Notes under the pieces: model-generated
Seen by the model: the letters and a program-made list of their open reading frames with translations, nothing else
The model's database searches: none
Told to the model about the DNA's origin: nothing
Made by a program: the position numbers and the translations under genes
NCBI GenBank assembly: GCA_030621535.1
Contig: JAUXHM010000042.1
Coordinates: forward strand, 1-7,785
DNA length: 7,785 bases
Source of the DNA: Candidatus Methanophagales archaeon
GTDB lineage: Archaea; Halobacteriota; Syntropharchaeia; Alkanophagales; Methanospirareceae
Reading direction: 5' to 3'
Shown: in pieces, positions 1-5,044 of the stretch
Numbering within the stretch: the first letter of the stretch is position 1
Layout: every line of letters begins with the position of its first letter

Positions 1-1823
1 TTTTTGGTCGCTGGAATGGTCTTCGTTTTTTCTTCCATTTCTTCTACAAAGGGTTCCACATCCCCTTTCTTCTCCTTCTCCGCCTCCCCGCTGTGCATAC
101 TTGCAACGAGCGAATAAAAGTTTTCTGGAATATCTACTTTCACATCCACGCCTGTTTCCAGGTTAGATACAACCTCTTTCACAAACTCCGGCAGTAGCCC
201 ATGTGTATCGGAATAATAAATTAGTCTATCAAGGGAGATGGTAACAGATTTAGACCGACGGTATACGTTTAGCTCGCCGTGCTCTTTTTTAACTTTTAGA
301 TCGTCGTGGGTTCGGCCATCACTGAGTTTAATGGTTGCTTTTTCCTTATTCTCATCGATTATTATTTCGGCTGAGTTTCCATCCTTAAAAATGTGGATGG
401 TTTTACCGTCATCGGATTTGCGGATTTCTGCATCTTCCGCCCAGTCAATTCCGTAACCTTTTTTAAGGACCGCTAAAAGTTTCTCGCTATCTTTTCCGGG
501 GACATTGTCCCTACTAAAAAACCGCATCCAAGCATCTCTATCTACGGATTGCCTTACGATTCTTTCACCTTTTAAAAGCGTTTCATCATATCTCCTCTTC
601 TCCAGCGATACCAGTTCAACCATTCTACCCACTGATTTTTCCAATTCCGGGAAAGAACGCCGGAGTGTTTTTATTTGCGTGAGTATTAGGTCCTCCAATG
701 GCATTTCTATACCCAGCGCTTTTAACATCCTGAAAGCCCTCCTCAAAACCAGTCTTGCCAGGTAGCCCTCTTTCGCATTAGAAGGCACGATACCATCGGC
801 AAGCATAAACGCCAGGCATTTGCTATGGTCTGCAACCGCATAGATTGATTCCATCGGCTCCAGGATATTATTGATAAATTCAGGTGAAATACTCAGCCTC
901 TTTGCTATTTCTCTGCTGCTCATCGTTCCCGATAAGCTCGCTATTTTCGTCATCGTATCGCTATGTTTCTCCATTGGATGCTCAATTCCCGCTGCATCTA
1001 CCAGTTCCGCTATTATGCCGGGAAATATCGCATCATAGACGGTGGGGGTGCCTTTGGAAGCCCATACAACTCGTTCCAGGCCGTAACCCGTATCCACGAT
1101 GTACGTGTCCATTTTATTATAACGCTGCCCGTTTAGGCTTATCTCCCCATCACCACGCGGGGAACGTTTGAGGTCCATAAAAACAAGCGTAGCGAGTTCT
1201 AAGCCGTTTGTGATAACTTCAAGACAGGGTCCCGCGTTGCCTCCGCCCACCCACGGCGCTTCCTTATACGTCACGCTGTTCATATCCACACCAAGTTGCC
1301 GCAGAAAACCATCGCAATACTTCACGGTCTCGTTCTTCCAGTATATTTCCTTCTCGCCTCTCTTATTGAAGGCATGATGCCCCATCATCTCGAATGCAGT
1401 TAGGTGGCGACCGGTTTTTCCGATGGATTCGAGGTCTTCGAGTCTTATGCAGGGTTGAGAAATGACGAGCGGATTTGCAGGCGGTGCGACTTTGCCGGAT
1501 GTCACAAGCGGTTGAAAATTTGCGATTGATGCGATGTTAAGGTAAATATCGTCTCGCCACCGTGCTACAACCGGATACCGCTTCATTCTCGTGTGCTTGT
1601 GCGAGCAACGTTCAAAGAAAGATAGAAAAGCTTCTCTCACCTCTTCCACGCTTCGTTCTTTGAAAATGGGCTTGCCTATAAACGAATAAATTTCACAGGG
1701 TGCGTCACCACATATATTTCTATCTTTGTCACGAGTCCAGAAGTGCGAGCCGCACTTCTCGCATTTCTTCCTTATGAATCCGTTCTCCTTGAAGTATTCT
1801 ATGTCGTATTCTTCGCTATTCAT
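1..1823 (-). CDS. alaS: Alanyl-tRNA synthetase, archaeal type (3' end outside window)
   Basis: Class II aminoacyl-tRNA synthetase that activates alanine with ATP and charges tRNA-Ala in the cytoplasm. 607 codons are visible of a family length near 900. The N-terminus is the archaeal form: ENGFIRKKCEKCGSHFWT with cysteines at 21, 24, 38 and 43, a likely zinc site, ending in CGDAPC. The catalytic core follows, with WRDDIYLNIASIANFQP near residues 89-105, the GHHAFNKRGE segment near 148 and the class II motif 3 signature DTGYGLERVVW at 244-254. The tRNA-recognition domain is seen in YAVADHSKCLAFMLADG near 328-344 and PSNAKEGYLARLVLRRA near 347-363. The frame reaches the window edge just where the editing domain should begin, so the editing HxxxH site and C-terminal domain are not visible. 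The start is the ATG at 1823, because family members begin with a similar EY-x-FFKENGF segment. The best Shine-Dalgarno (AGGAG, 1850-1854) is spaced for an upstream mini-ORF rather than for this ATG. No internal stop is seen. Confidence 0.97.
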   Translation of the reverse strand, partial: MNSEEYDIEYFKENGFIRKKCEKCGSHFWTRDKDRNICGDAPCEIYSFIGKPIFKERSVEEVREAFLSFFERCSHKHTRMKRYPVVARWRDDIYLNIASIANFQPLVTSGKVAPPANPLVISQPCIRLEDLESIGKTGRHLTAFEMMGHHAFNKRGEKEIYWKNETVKYCDGFLRQLGVDMNSVTYKEAPWVGGGNAGPCLEVITNGLELATLVFMDLKRSPRGDGEISLNGQRYNKMDTYIVDTGYGLERVVWASKGTPTVYDAIFPGIIAELVDAAGIEHPMEKHSDTMTKIASLSGTMSSREIAKRLSISPEFINNILEPMESIYAVADHSKCLAFMLADGIVPSNAKEGYLARLVLRRAFRMLKALGIEMPLEDLILTQIKTLRRSFPELEKSVGRMVELVSLEKRRYDETLLKGERIVRQSVDRDAWMRFFSRDNVPGKDSEKLLAVLKKGYGIDWAEDAEIRKSDDGKTIHIFKDGNSAEIIIDENKEKATIKLSDGRTHDDLKVKKEHGELNVYRRSKSVTISLDRLIYYSDTHGLLPEFVKEVVSNLETGVDVKVDIPENFYSLVASMHSGEAEKEKKGDVEPFVEEMEEKTKTIPATK

Positions 1824-1824
1824 T

Positions 1825-1842
1825 TTATTTTAATTTGCCCAT
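1825..1842 (-). other. Possible five-codon leader ORF (MGKLK) before alaS
   Basis: On the minus strand an AGGAG at 1854-1850 lies 7 nt before an ATG (1842-1840) that opens MGKLK and stops at TAA (1827-1825), one base before the alaS ATG. The spacing is ideal for the mini-ORF and too long (26 nt) for alaS, so ribosomes could load here and re-initiate on alaS. Whether it is ever transcribed is unclear: TATA-like boxes at 1859-1882 would put the start of transcription somewhere around 1840-1853, possibly downstream of the AGGAG. It may be a chance short ORF. Confidence 0.2.
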
Positions 1843-1858
1843 GACTAAACTCCTATTT

Positions 1859-1882
1859 CTTTATTTAAATTTAAATTTAATA
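1859..1882 (-). promoter_or_regulatory. AT-rich TATA-like region, probable alaS promoter
   Basis: This stretch is a near-palindromic run of TTTAAA units (TTTAAATTTAAATTT) in otherwise mixed sequence. Read on the minus strand it offers TATA-box matches (TATTAAAT, TTTAAATA) about 40-55 nt before the alaS start, the usual place for an archaeal promoter. Because it is symmetric it could equally serve the plus-strand DUF2283 gene, whose ATG lies about 100 nt away. No clear BRE is seen on either strand. Confidence 0.45.
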
Positions 1883-1883
1883 G

Positions 1884-1982
1884 AAATTCAAACAAGGTGA
1901 AGGAAACGGAATTGTTGATACAACTAAGATGGAAATGGTCAAAAGGAGAGCGGAGAAAGGGAGATGGGTGAGGGTTAAATGA
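1884..1982 (+). pseudogene. C-terminal remnant of a DUF4258-like gene
   Basis: The frame is open from a TAG at 1881-1883 to a TGA at 1980-1982 and has no sensible start for a complete protein. Its last residues, IVDTTKMEMVKRRAEKGRWV followed by RVK, resemble from memory the C-terminal tail of DUF4258 proteins. Its TGA overlaps the ATG of the DUF2283 gene as ATGA, the junction expected of a DUF4258-DUF2283 pair, a common two-gene, toxin-antitoxin-like arrangement in archaea and bacteria. I infer that the 5' two thirds of the partner was deleted, with the break at or near the AT-rich alaS promoter region. The alternative is that this is only leader DNA with a chance open frame. A family search with this short peptide would decide. 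Confidence 0.42.
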
Positions 1983-2200
1983 GGGTGAGATATGACTCGG
2001 AAGCGGATATATTGTACATTTTTGTCAAAGAAGGAAGCATTAAAGATACGATAGAGGTCAGCGATGACTTGTTCGTGGAATACGATGAAAATAATCACAT
2101 TGCGGGTATAGAACTGTGGCAAGCCAGAAAAAATCTGCTGCCTGAATTGATGAGTTACGTGGAGCAGGTAAATGAGGCTACGATGGACTTGAAATCATAA
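1979..2200 (+). CDS. DUF2283 family small protein
   Basis: A complete 73-residue protein matching the DUF2283 pattern throughout: MRVRYDSEADILYIFV at the start, an acidic middle (VSDDLFVEYDENNHIAGIEL) and a short C-terminal helix. The core is the usual family length of about 65-70 residues. DUF2283 proteins are small and cytoplasmic. They are often encoded directly after a DUF4258 gene and are suspected to be the antitoxin-like half of that pair, but the biochemical role is not established. Here the partner is reduced to a C-terminal remnant whose stop overlaps this ATG, so the gene may be an orphan survivor. A GGTGA at 1967-1971, 7 nt before the ATG, matches the archaeal anti-Shine-Dalgarno and supports the start. 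The gene diverges from alaS. Confidence 0.9.
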   Translation: MRVRYDSEADILYIFVKEGSIKDTIEVSDDLFVEYDENNHIAGIELWQARKNLLPELMSYVEQVNEATMDLKS

Positions 2201-2202
2201 AG

Positions 2203-2215
2203 TTGTATTATACAA
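2203..2215 (+). repeat. Small inverted repeat TTGTA-TTA-TACAA
   Basis: A perfect 5-bp inverted repeat with a 3-base centre follows the DUF2283 stop and precedes the broken antitoxin gene by about 10 nt. An A/T-rich run follows. It is small enough to arise by chance, but the position suits an operator for an autoregulated antitoxin or a weak terminator of the DUF2283 gene. Confidence 0.3.
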
Positions 2216-2224
2216 TAAAAAAAT

Positions 2225-2406
2225 ATGAGCACAAAAACCGTTACAATAAACCGTGAAGCATTTGGCGACCTTATACGTATAAAAGAAGACTCGACACAGT
2301 AATGGAATCTTTGGAGCTTATAGAGAATGAAGAGTTCATGGAATCATACAAAAAAGCGAAAGAAGAGATAAAAAACAGGGAATTTATTGATTGGAATGAG
2401 CTATAA
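2225..2406 (+). pseudogene. RelB-like antitoxin, frameshifted
   Basis: The ATG at 2225 opens MSTKTVTINREAFGDLIRIK and hits TAA at 2300-2302. The rest continues in another frame: LDTVMESLELIENEEFMESY, then KKAKEEIKNREFIDWNEL, stop at 2404-2406. Joined near 2287-2293, the two parts give a continuous protein of about 60 residues. Its shape is that of small archaeal RelB-type antitoxins: a short N-terminal strand and helix, a long charged helix and a D-W-x-E-L end, which would neutralise a RelE-type toxin. Restoring the frame needs loss of one base or gain of two. The downstream part alone is a 34-codon ORF starting at ATG 2302, but it lacks the N-terminal part. I favour a real inactivating indel, as the neighbouring toxin also looks wrecked. 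A sequencing error is possible. Confidence 0.65.
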
Positions 2407-2524
2407 AATATCGTGAAAAAATTGTTTTTGAGCATAAATACCGAAGATAAAGGTAATTATCGTTGAGCACCGGAAGCACAGAAAAAGCTCGTTGCACTTT
2501 GCGAAGCAAAAGGGTTTTCTTTAG
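2396..2524 (+). pseudogene. Possible wreck of the partner RelE-type toxin
   Basis: An ATG at 2396 overlaps the antitoxin end, as usual for antitoxin-toxin pairs, and reads MSYKIS before TGA at 2411-2413. The same frame reopens at 2456 as IIVEHRKHRKSSLHFAKQK and stops with TAG at 2522-2524. Removing 48 nt between the two parts would give MSYKIIVEHRK, a plausible RelE-like opening strand. Beyond that nothing resembles a toxin core. This is a weak reading based on position and a few residues. The stretch could simply be the leader of endA. I see no other gene between 2407 and 2554. Confidence 0.22.
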
Positions 2525-2554
2525 TGCAGGTTTCTTTTTAAAAAGAGAAGTGCG

Positions 2555-3691
2555 ATGCAAGCAGTACTTTCAGACGGGAAGGTTGTAGTGGCAGGATCAG
2601 AAACAGAAGCAGATATCCTTGCAAAAGGATATGGCAGGAAAAAAGGGAAGATAGAGCTATCGCTGGAAGAAGCGGCTTTTTTGCTCGAAACGGGAAAGAT
2701 ACAAATAAAAGACGAAGCAGGAAAGGAGCAGAATCTCGAAGGGTTCTTAGAGCATGCATTAGATGTCTCACCAAAGTTCGCGTTGCGTTACCTCATCTAT
2801 TCCGATTTGAAGGAGCGGGGCTATGCCGTGCAGCCAGGTGGAGTTGATTTCTGGCTCTATCCGCGTGGCGCTAAGCCGGGTGAGAAGCCAGCAAGGCATT
2901 TTATCCGTATCTTTTCGGAAAGCGATTTTTTATCGCTGAATGATTTAGCCGCACTACTTATTTCGGCTCGTAACATGAGAAAAGAGCCGATTATTGCTGT
3001 TGTAGATGAAGAAAGCGACATCACGTACTATGAAGTGCAGGAAGCGAAGTTTGAATCCGTTGAACCGGGGGAAGATAGAGGGGGAAGCAAGAAAAGAAAA
3101 GCGAAAACGACTTTGCTCGGTGATAGAGTAGTTCTGTGGGATGCTGATTTGGCTGAGAGCCTCTACAGAAACGATTTTTATGGTAAATTAACGAAAGAGA
3201 AGAGGCTGCTGCTTTCGTTGGTTGAAGCGGCGTATTTGATGAAAAAAGGTCTGCTGGAGACAGAAGTCAGAGAACAGAAGTCAGAGAACAGAAGTAGGGA
3301 GTCTGATTTGGTAAAAGAACGGTCTCACAAACCTCAAACCTCAAGCCTCAAACCTGTGAACTTTGAACGTTTTGTCGAATATGCGAACGCAGTAGAAAGC
3401 GATTTTATGGGTAAATACGCGGTTTACGAGGATTTAAGGGGAAAAGGACTGGTGGTGAAGACCGGATTTAAGTTCGGCTCGCATTTCAGGGTGTACAAAA
3501 CAAAGCAGCAGAAACATTCTTCGTATTTAGTTCACGTGCTTCCTGAAGAGCATGTTTTTTCAATGCAGGAATTATCGAGGGCGGTACGGCTGGCGCATGG
3601 CGTGAAGAAGAGGATGATATTTTCGTTTAAAGAAAAAGAAGGGGCGAAAAGCATTATTAGATATGTGGATATAGGGCGGATGAAGCTGTGA
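2555..3691 (+). CDS. endA: tRNA-splicing endonuclease, two-repeat archaeal type
   Basis: Cuts introns out of precursor tRNAs (and some rRNAs) at the bulge-helix-bulge motif, leaving 2',3'-cyclic phosphate ends. This is the two-repeat subunit that forms a homodimer, as in Archaeoglobus. The internal duplication is visible: EEAAFLLETGKI (38-49) against VEAAYLMKKGLL (223-234), and LIYSDLKERGYAV (80-92) against AVYEDLRGKGLVV (289-301). The C-terminal repeat is catalytic: TGFKFGSHFRVY with Tyr314, KHSSYLV with His321 and GVKKRM with Lys352 match the Tyr-His-Lys triad. Arg345 in AVRLA and Arg375 near the end match RNA-clamping arginines. The N-terminal repeat lacks this triad, as expected. At 378 residues it is longer than Archaeoglobus EndA (about 305), partly because of a low-complexity insert at about 236-268 encoded by heptamer repeats. 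An in-frame TAG at 2522 limits the start; ATG 2555 has only a weak GAGAAGTG before it. No clear promoter was found. Confidence 0.96.
   Translation: MQAVLSDGKVVVAGSETEADILAKGYGRKKGKIELSLEEAAFLLETGKIQIKDEAGKEQNLEGFLEHALDVSPKFALRYLIYSDLKERGYAVQPGGVDFWLYPRGAKPGEKPARHFIRIFSESDFLSLNDLAALLISARNMRKEPIIAVVDEESDITYYEVQEAKFESVEPGEDRGGSKKRKAKTTLLGDRVVLWDADLAESLYRNDFYGKLTKEKRLLLSLVEAAYLMKKGLLETEVREQKSENRSRESDLVKERSHKPQTSSLKPVNFERFVEYANAVESDFMGKYAVYEDLRGKGLVVKTGFKFGSHFRVYKTKQQKHSSYLVHVLPEEHVFSMQELSRAVRLAHGVKKRMIFSFKEKEGAKSIIRYVDIGRMKL
3261..3358 (+). repeat. Two heptamer repeat arrays inside endA
   Basis: Positions 3261-3295 are five 7-bp units alternating CAGAAGT and CAGAGAA. Positions 3324-3358 are five related units, CTCACAA, ACCTCAA, ACCTCAA, GCCTCAA, ACCTGTG. 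The 28 bp between them keep the same 7-bp phase but are not recognisably repetitive. Because 7 is not a multiple of 3, the encoded peptide (about residues 236-268 of EndA) is low-complexity, charged and non-repetitive. It sits in the linker between the helix ending KKGLL and the NFERFVEYA helix, where an insert is structurally tolerable. Confidence 0.8.
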
Positions 3692-3803
3692 AGCGGAAAT
3701 CGGGCAATAAAAAATCGGTGTTTGGGAATTAATAGATATTGACCTTGCTGCAACTTCACAACCTACGACCGGCTTTGCACCTAAAATACTAATCTTTGTT
3801 GAA

Positions 3804-3832
3804 TAAAAGTGCAGACTCAGTATTAAAAGTGC
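3804..3832 (+). repeat. Direct repeat TAAAAGTGC, 20-bp period
   Basis: Two identical copies of TAAAAGTGC start at 3804 and 3824, so they lie on the same face of the helix two turns apart. They precede the broken ribbon-helix-helix-like gene by about 23 nt. That geometry suits an operator for a small dimeric repressor, but only sequence and position support it. The rest of 3692-3854 shows no gene. Confidence 0.3.
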
Positions 3833-3854
3833 GGAATGAAAAAACATAGGGGTA

Positions 3855-3981
3855 ATGCAAACATCCTATAAAGATTAATCCTAAGCTATGGAAAAAAGCG
3901 AAAATGGTGCCTTTAGAAAGAGAGATAAAATTATATGAGTTGGTGGAGAATGCTTTGAAAAAGGAGATTTGGGATGAGTAA
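3855..3981 (+). pseudogene. Ribbon-helix-helix-like mini gene with a one-base indel
   Basis: The ATG at 3855 reads only MQTSYKD before a stop. One base out of phase, an open frame reads HPIKINPKLWKKAKMVPLER then EIKLYELVENALKKEIWDE, stopping at 3979-3981. Dropping one A from the AAA at 3859-3861 gives MQHPIKINPKLWKKAK and onward, 41 residues. The pattern of a short strand, a basic helix (KLWKKAK) and a second helix (LYELVENALKKE) is that of ribbon-helix-helix DNA-binding antitoxins. I infer a decayed or mis-sequenced antitoxin or regulator. No toxin gene follows directly; the BRE/TATA promoter of the next operon begins within a few bases of the stop. An intact reading would need initiation at ATG 3904, which would remove the DNA-binding strand. 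Confidence 0.5.
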
Positions 3982-3984
3982 AAT

Positions 3985-3999
3985 CGAAAGATTTATATA
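3985..3999 (+). promoter_or_regulatory. BRE and TATA box of the DUF3467-toxin operon
   Basis: CGAAA (3985-3989), a purine-rich BRE, is followed by TTTATATA (3992-3999), a textbook archaeal TATA box. Transcription should begin near 4020-4025, giving a leader of about 30 nt that holds the strong GGAGGG ribosome site at 4043-4048, 5 nt before the first ATG of the operon. It is the clearest promoter in the window. Confidence 0.85.
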
Positions 4000-4053
4000 G
4001 GGCTTTAAAAATTAATATAACTCACCATAATAATTATAATAGGGAGGGCAAAA

Positions 4054-4362
4054 ATGAGCGAGGAAAAAAAAGAAAAAGTAATCTCTGGTGCTGAGCTGGA
4101 TTGGAAGAAAGGGAATGATTATAGAGATAAGTTTTCTGAGGTTATGGCTGTGATTCTTGGTGGTAGGTCGGTCATTCTCGATTTTGGTTCTTTAGAAGAG
4201 GAGGGAAAGAAAGCGGGGGAAGGAAGAGTATCATCTGTAAGTCCTTATATTGAACACCATAGCAGAATTAGAGTTTCACCTGAACATTTTAAATCAATAG
4301 TGGAACTTCTTAATGAACAGTTAGGAAGAATGAAAAAAGTACGGGAGGAACAAAATGAGTAA
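4054..4362 (+). CDS. DUF3467 family protein, first gene of the toxin operon
   Basis: A 102-residue soluble protein with the DUF3467 layout: a central strand VILDFGSLEEE (about 40-50), a variable glycine- and serine-containing loop, then SRIRVSPEHFKSIVELLNEQ (about 70-89) and a charged C-terminal helix. DUF3467 proteins have no assigned biochemical function that I know of. Typical members show the same DFG strand followed by an R-I-x-x-S-P-x-H helix, so the family call is fairly secure. The gene starts after a strong Shine-Dalgarno and TATA promoter. Its stop overlaps the ATG of the antitoxin gene by 8 nt (ATGAGTAA), so translation is probably coupled. Being first and best expressed in a toxin-antitoxin operon, it could be an accessory regulator, chaperone or extra antitoxin. 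That role is inferred only from position. Confidence 0.75.
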   Translation: MSEEKKEKVISGAELDWKKGNDYRDKFSEVMAVILGGRSVILDFGSLEEEGKKAGEGRVSSVSPYIEHHSRIRVSPEHFKSIVELLNEQLGRMKKVREEQNE

Positions 4363-4771
4363 TATCAATAATGACCCCACATTTGGATTTATTGGTCATA
4401 GTACTACGGAAAGAGGAAGGAGTGGAGGGATTACAGCAGAGGTTATAGAAGGAAGTGAGTTGGCAGAGGTGATGAATGCCGCTACTATAACGGGTACACA
4501 ACACATGGGAAAAAGAAAGAAAAAAGGAAAAATAAGTTGGAAAGGAGGGGGAATGGGCACTTATCCCATTAGAATGGGCGAACTATCAGTGGAAGAAATT
4601 GAAAGGGCTATTAAAGGAATATCCACTAAAGTAGGATTTTATGCCGATGCAAACCCACTTATGGATATTCCCCCCACCGAGGAAGAAGAAATATATGATG
4701 AAACCTTTTGGGCGCGCCAGCGTAAACTATTGAAAGAGAAAGACAAGTTTATTAGTTTCGATGAAATATGA
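4355..4771 (+). CDS. Antitoxin-like protein with unusual N-terminal extension
   Basis: 138 residues. The C-terminal half (67-138) looks like a small antitoxin: MGTYPIRMGELSVEEIERAI, then an acidic stretch PPTEEEE and a closing helix ETFWARQRKLLKEKDKF ending ISFDEI, the kind of tail that wraps a RelE-type toxin. It overlaps the downstream toxin gene by 11 nt, the classic antitoxin-toxin junction. The N-terminal half (1-66) is unfamiliar: polar and glycine-rich, then a basic patch GKRKKKGK near 52-59. I recognise no domain there, and it could be disordered or bind DNA. A strong Shine-Dalgarno (GGGAGG, 4343-4348) supports ATG 4355. A second in-frame ATG at 4553 has an equally strong site, so two products, 138 and 72 residues, may be made. 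The shorter one would be of normal antitoxin size. The role is inferred from context and general shape. Confidence 0.72.
   Translation: MSNINNDPTFGFIGHSTTERGRSGGITAEVIEGSELAEVMNAATITGTQHMGKRKKKGKISWKGGGMGTYPIRMGELSVEEIERAIKGISTKVGFYADANPLMDIPPTEEEEIYDETFWARQRKLLKEKDKFISFDEI
4543..4555 (+). promoter_or_regulatory. Internal ribosome site and start for a 72-residue antitoxin form
   Basis: AAAGGAGGGGGA (4541-4552) runs straight into an ATG at 4553, in frame with the 138-residue gene. GGAGG at 4544-4548 is 4 nt from the ATG and is among the best Shine-Dalgarno matches in the window. Initiation here would give the 72-residue C-terminal half, the part that resembles antitoxins. It is also possible that the G-rich codons (K-G-G-G) match by chance. 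Confidence 0.5.
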
Positions 4772-5036
4772 GATACGTATTCATCCAAACAATGCAGAGA
4801 GTATTTTTAATAAGGTTGATATAGAGACTAAAGAACGATTAAAAGCAAAAATAAGAGTACTAGAAGATAGTCCAAAGAAAAAGCGGGCTGGTGCTGATAT
4901 AAAGAAGATGAAAAACGCAAACCCTGAGGCATATAGGTTAAGGATAGGTGATTATAGGGTAATTTATAGTGTTGAAAATAATACCGTATGGATCACAGAG
5001 ATTTTTCAAAGAGGCAGAAACTATCGAAAACAATAG
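4761..5036 (+). CDS. RelE/ParE-superfamily toxin
   Basis: A complete 91-residue protein with the RelE-type layout: opening strand MKYEIRIHP, two helices including IETKERLKAKIRVLEDSP, a basic segment KKKRAGADIKKMK, then the core strands AYRLRIGDYRVIYSVENN and VWITEIFQRGRNYR. The family's typical activity is cleavage of ribosome-bound mRNA, with basic residues doing the chemistry. Arginines of the YRLRIGDYR segment and the C-terminal RGRNYR are the likely active set; ParE members instead inhibit gyrase, which cannot be excluded from sequence. The ATG at 4761 lies 11 nt inside the antitoxin gene and has no Shine-Dalgarno, so it probably depends on ribosomes arriving from the antitoxin and should be made in lower amount. 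The frame is intact. A stable hairpin spans its stop codon. Confidence 0.9.
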   Translation: MKYEIRIHPNNAESIFNKVDIETKERLKAKIRVLEDSPKKKRAGADIKKMKNANPEAYRLRIGDYRVIYSVENNTVWITEIFQRGRNYRKQ

Positions 5037-5044
5037 TTTCCGCC
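5013..5044 (+). terminator. Hairpin across the toxin stop codon
   Basis: GGC-A-GAAACTAT (5013-5024) pairs with ATAGTTTC-C-GCC (5033-5044): a 12-position stem with one A-C mismatch around an 8-base loop. The toxin TAG (5034-5036) lies in the right arm. No T-run follows, so it is not a standard intrinsic terminator. It may stabilise or end the operon transcript, or affect toxin translation. Position at the operon end supports a real role. Confidence 0.5.

Noticed and set aside
238..1377. Several plus-strand open frames of 69-95 codons
   Set aside because: They lie opposite the strongly supported alaS gene, have low-complexity Ser/Phe/Leu-rich translations and resemble no protein family.
1877..2122. 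Minus-strand frame of 81 codons opposite DUF2283
   Set aside because: The plus strand gives a full-length DUF2283 match with a ribosome site; the minus translation has no family features.
2525..2554. Longer endA N-terminus starting further upstream
   Set aside because: The endA frame has a TAG at 2522-2524 and no start codon between it and ATG 2555.
3261..3358. CRISPR-like repeat array
   Set aside because: Units are 7 bp with no spacers and lie inside a coding gene; this is short tandem repeat DNA.
3532..3847. Minus-strand frames opposite the 3' end of endA
   Set aside because: They overlap the catalytic residues of EndA in antisense and look like shadows.
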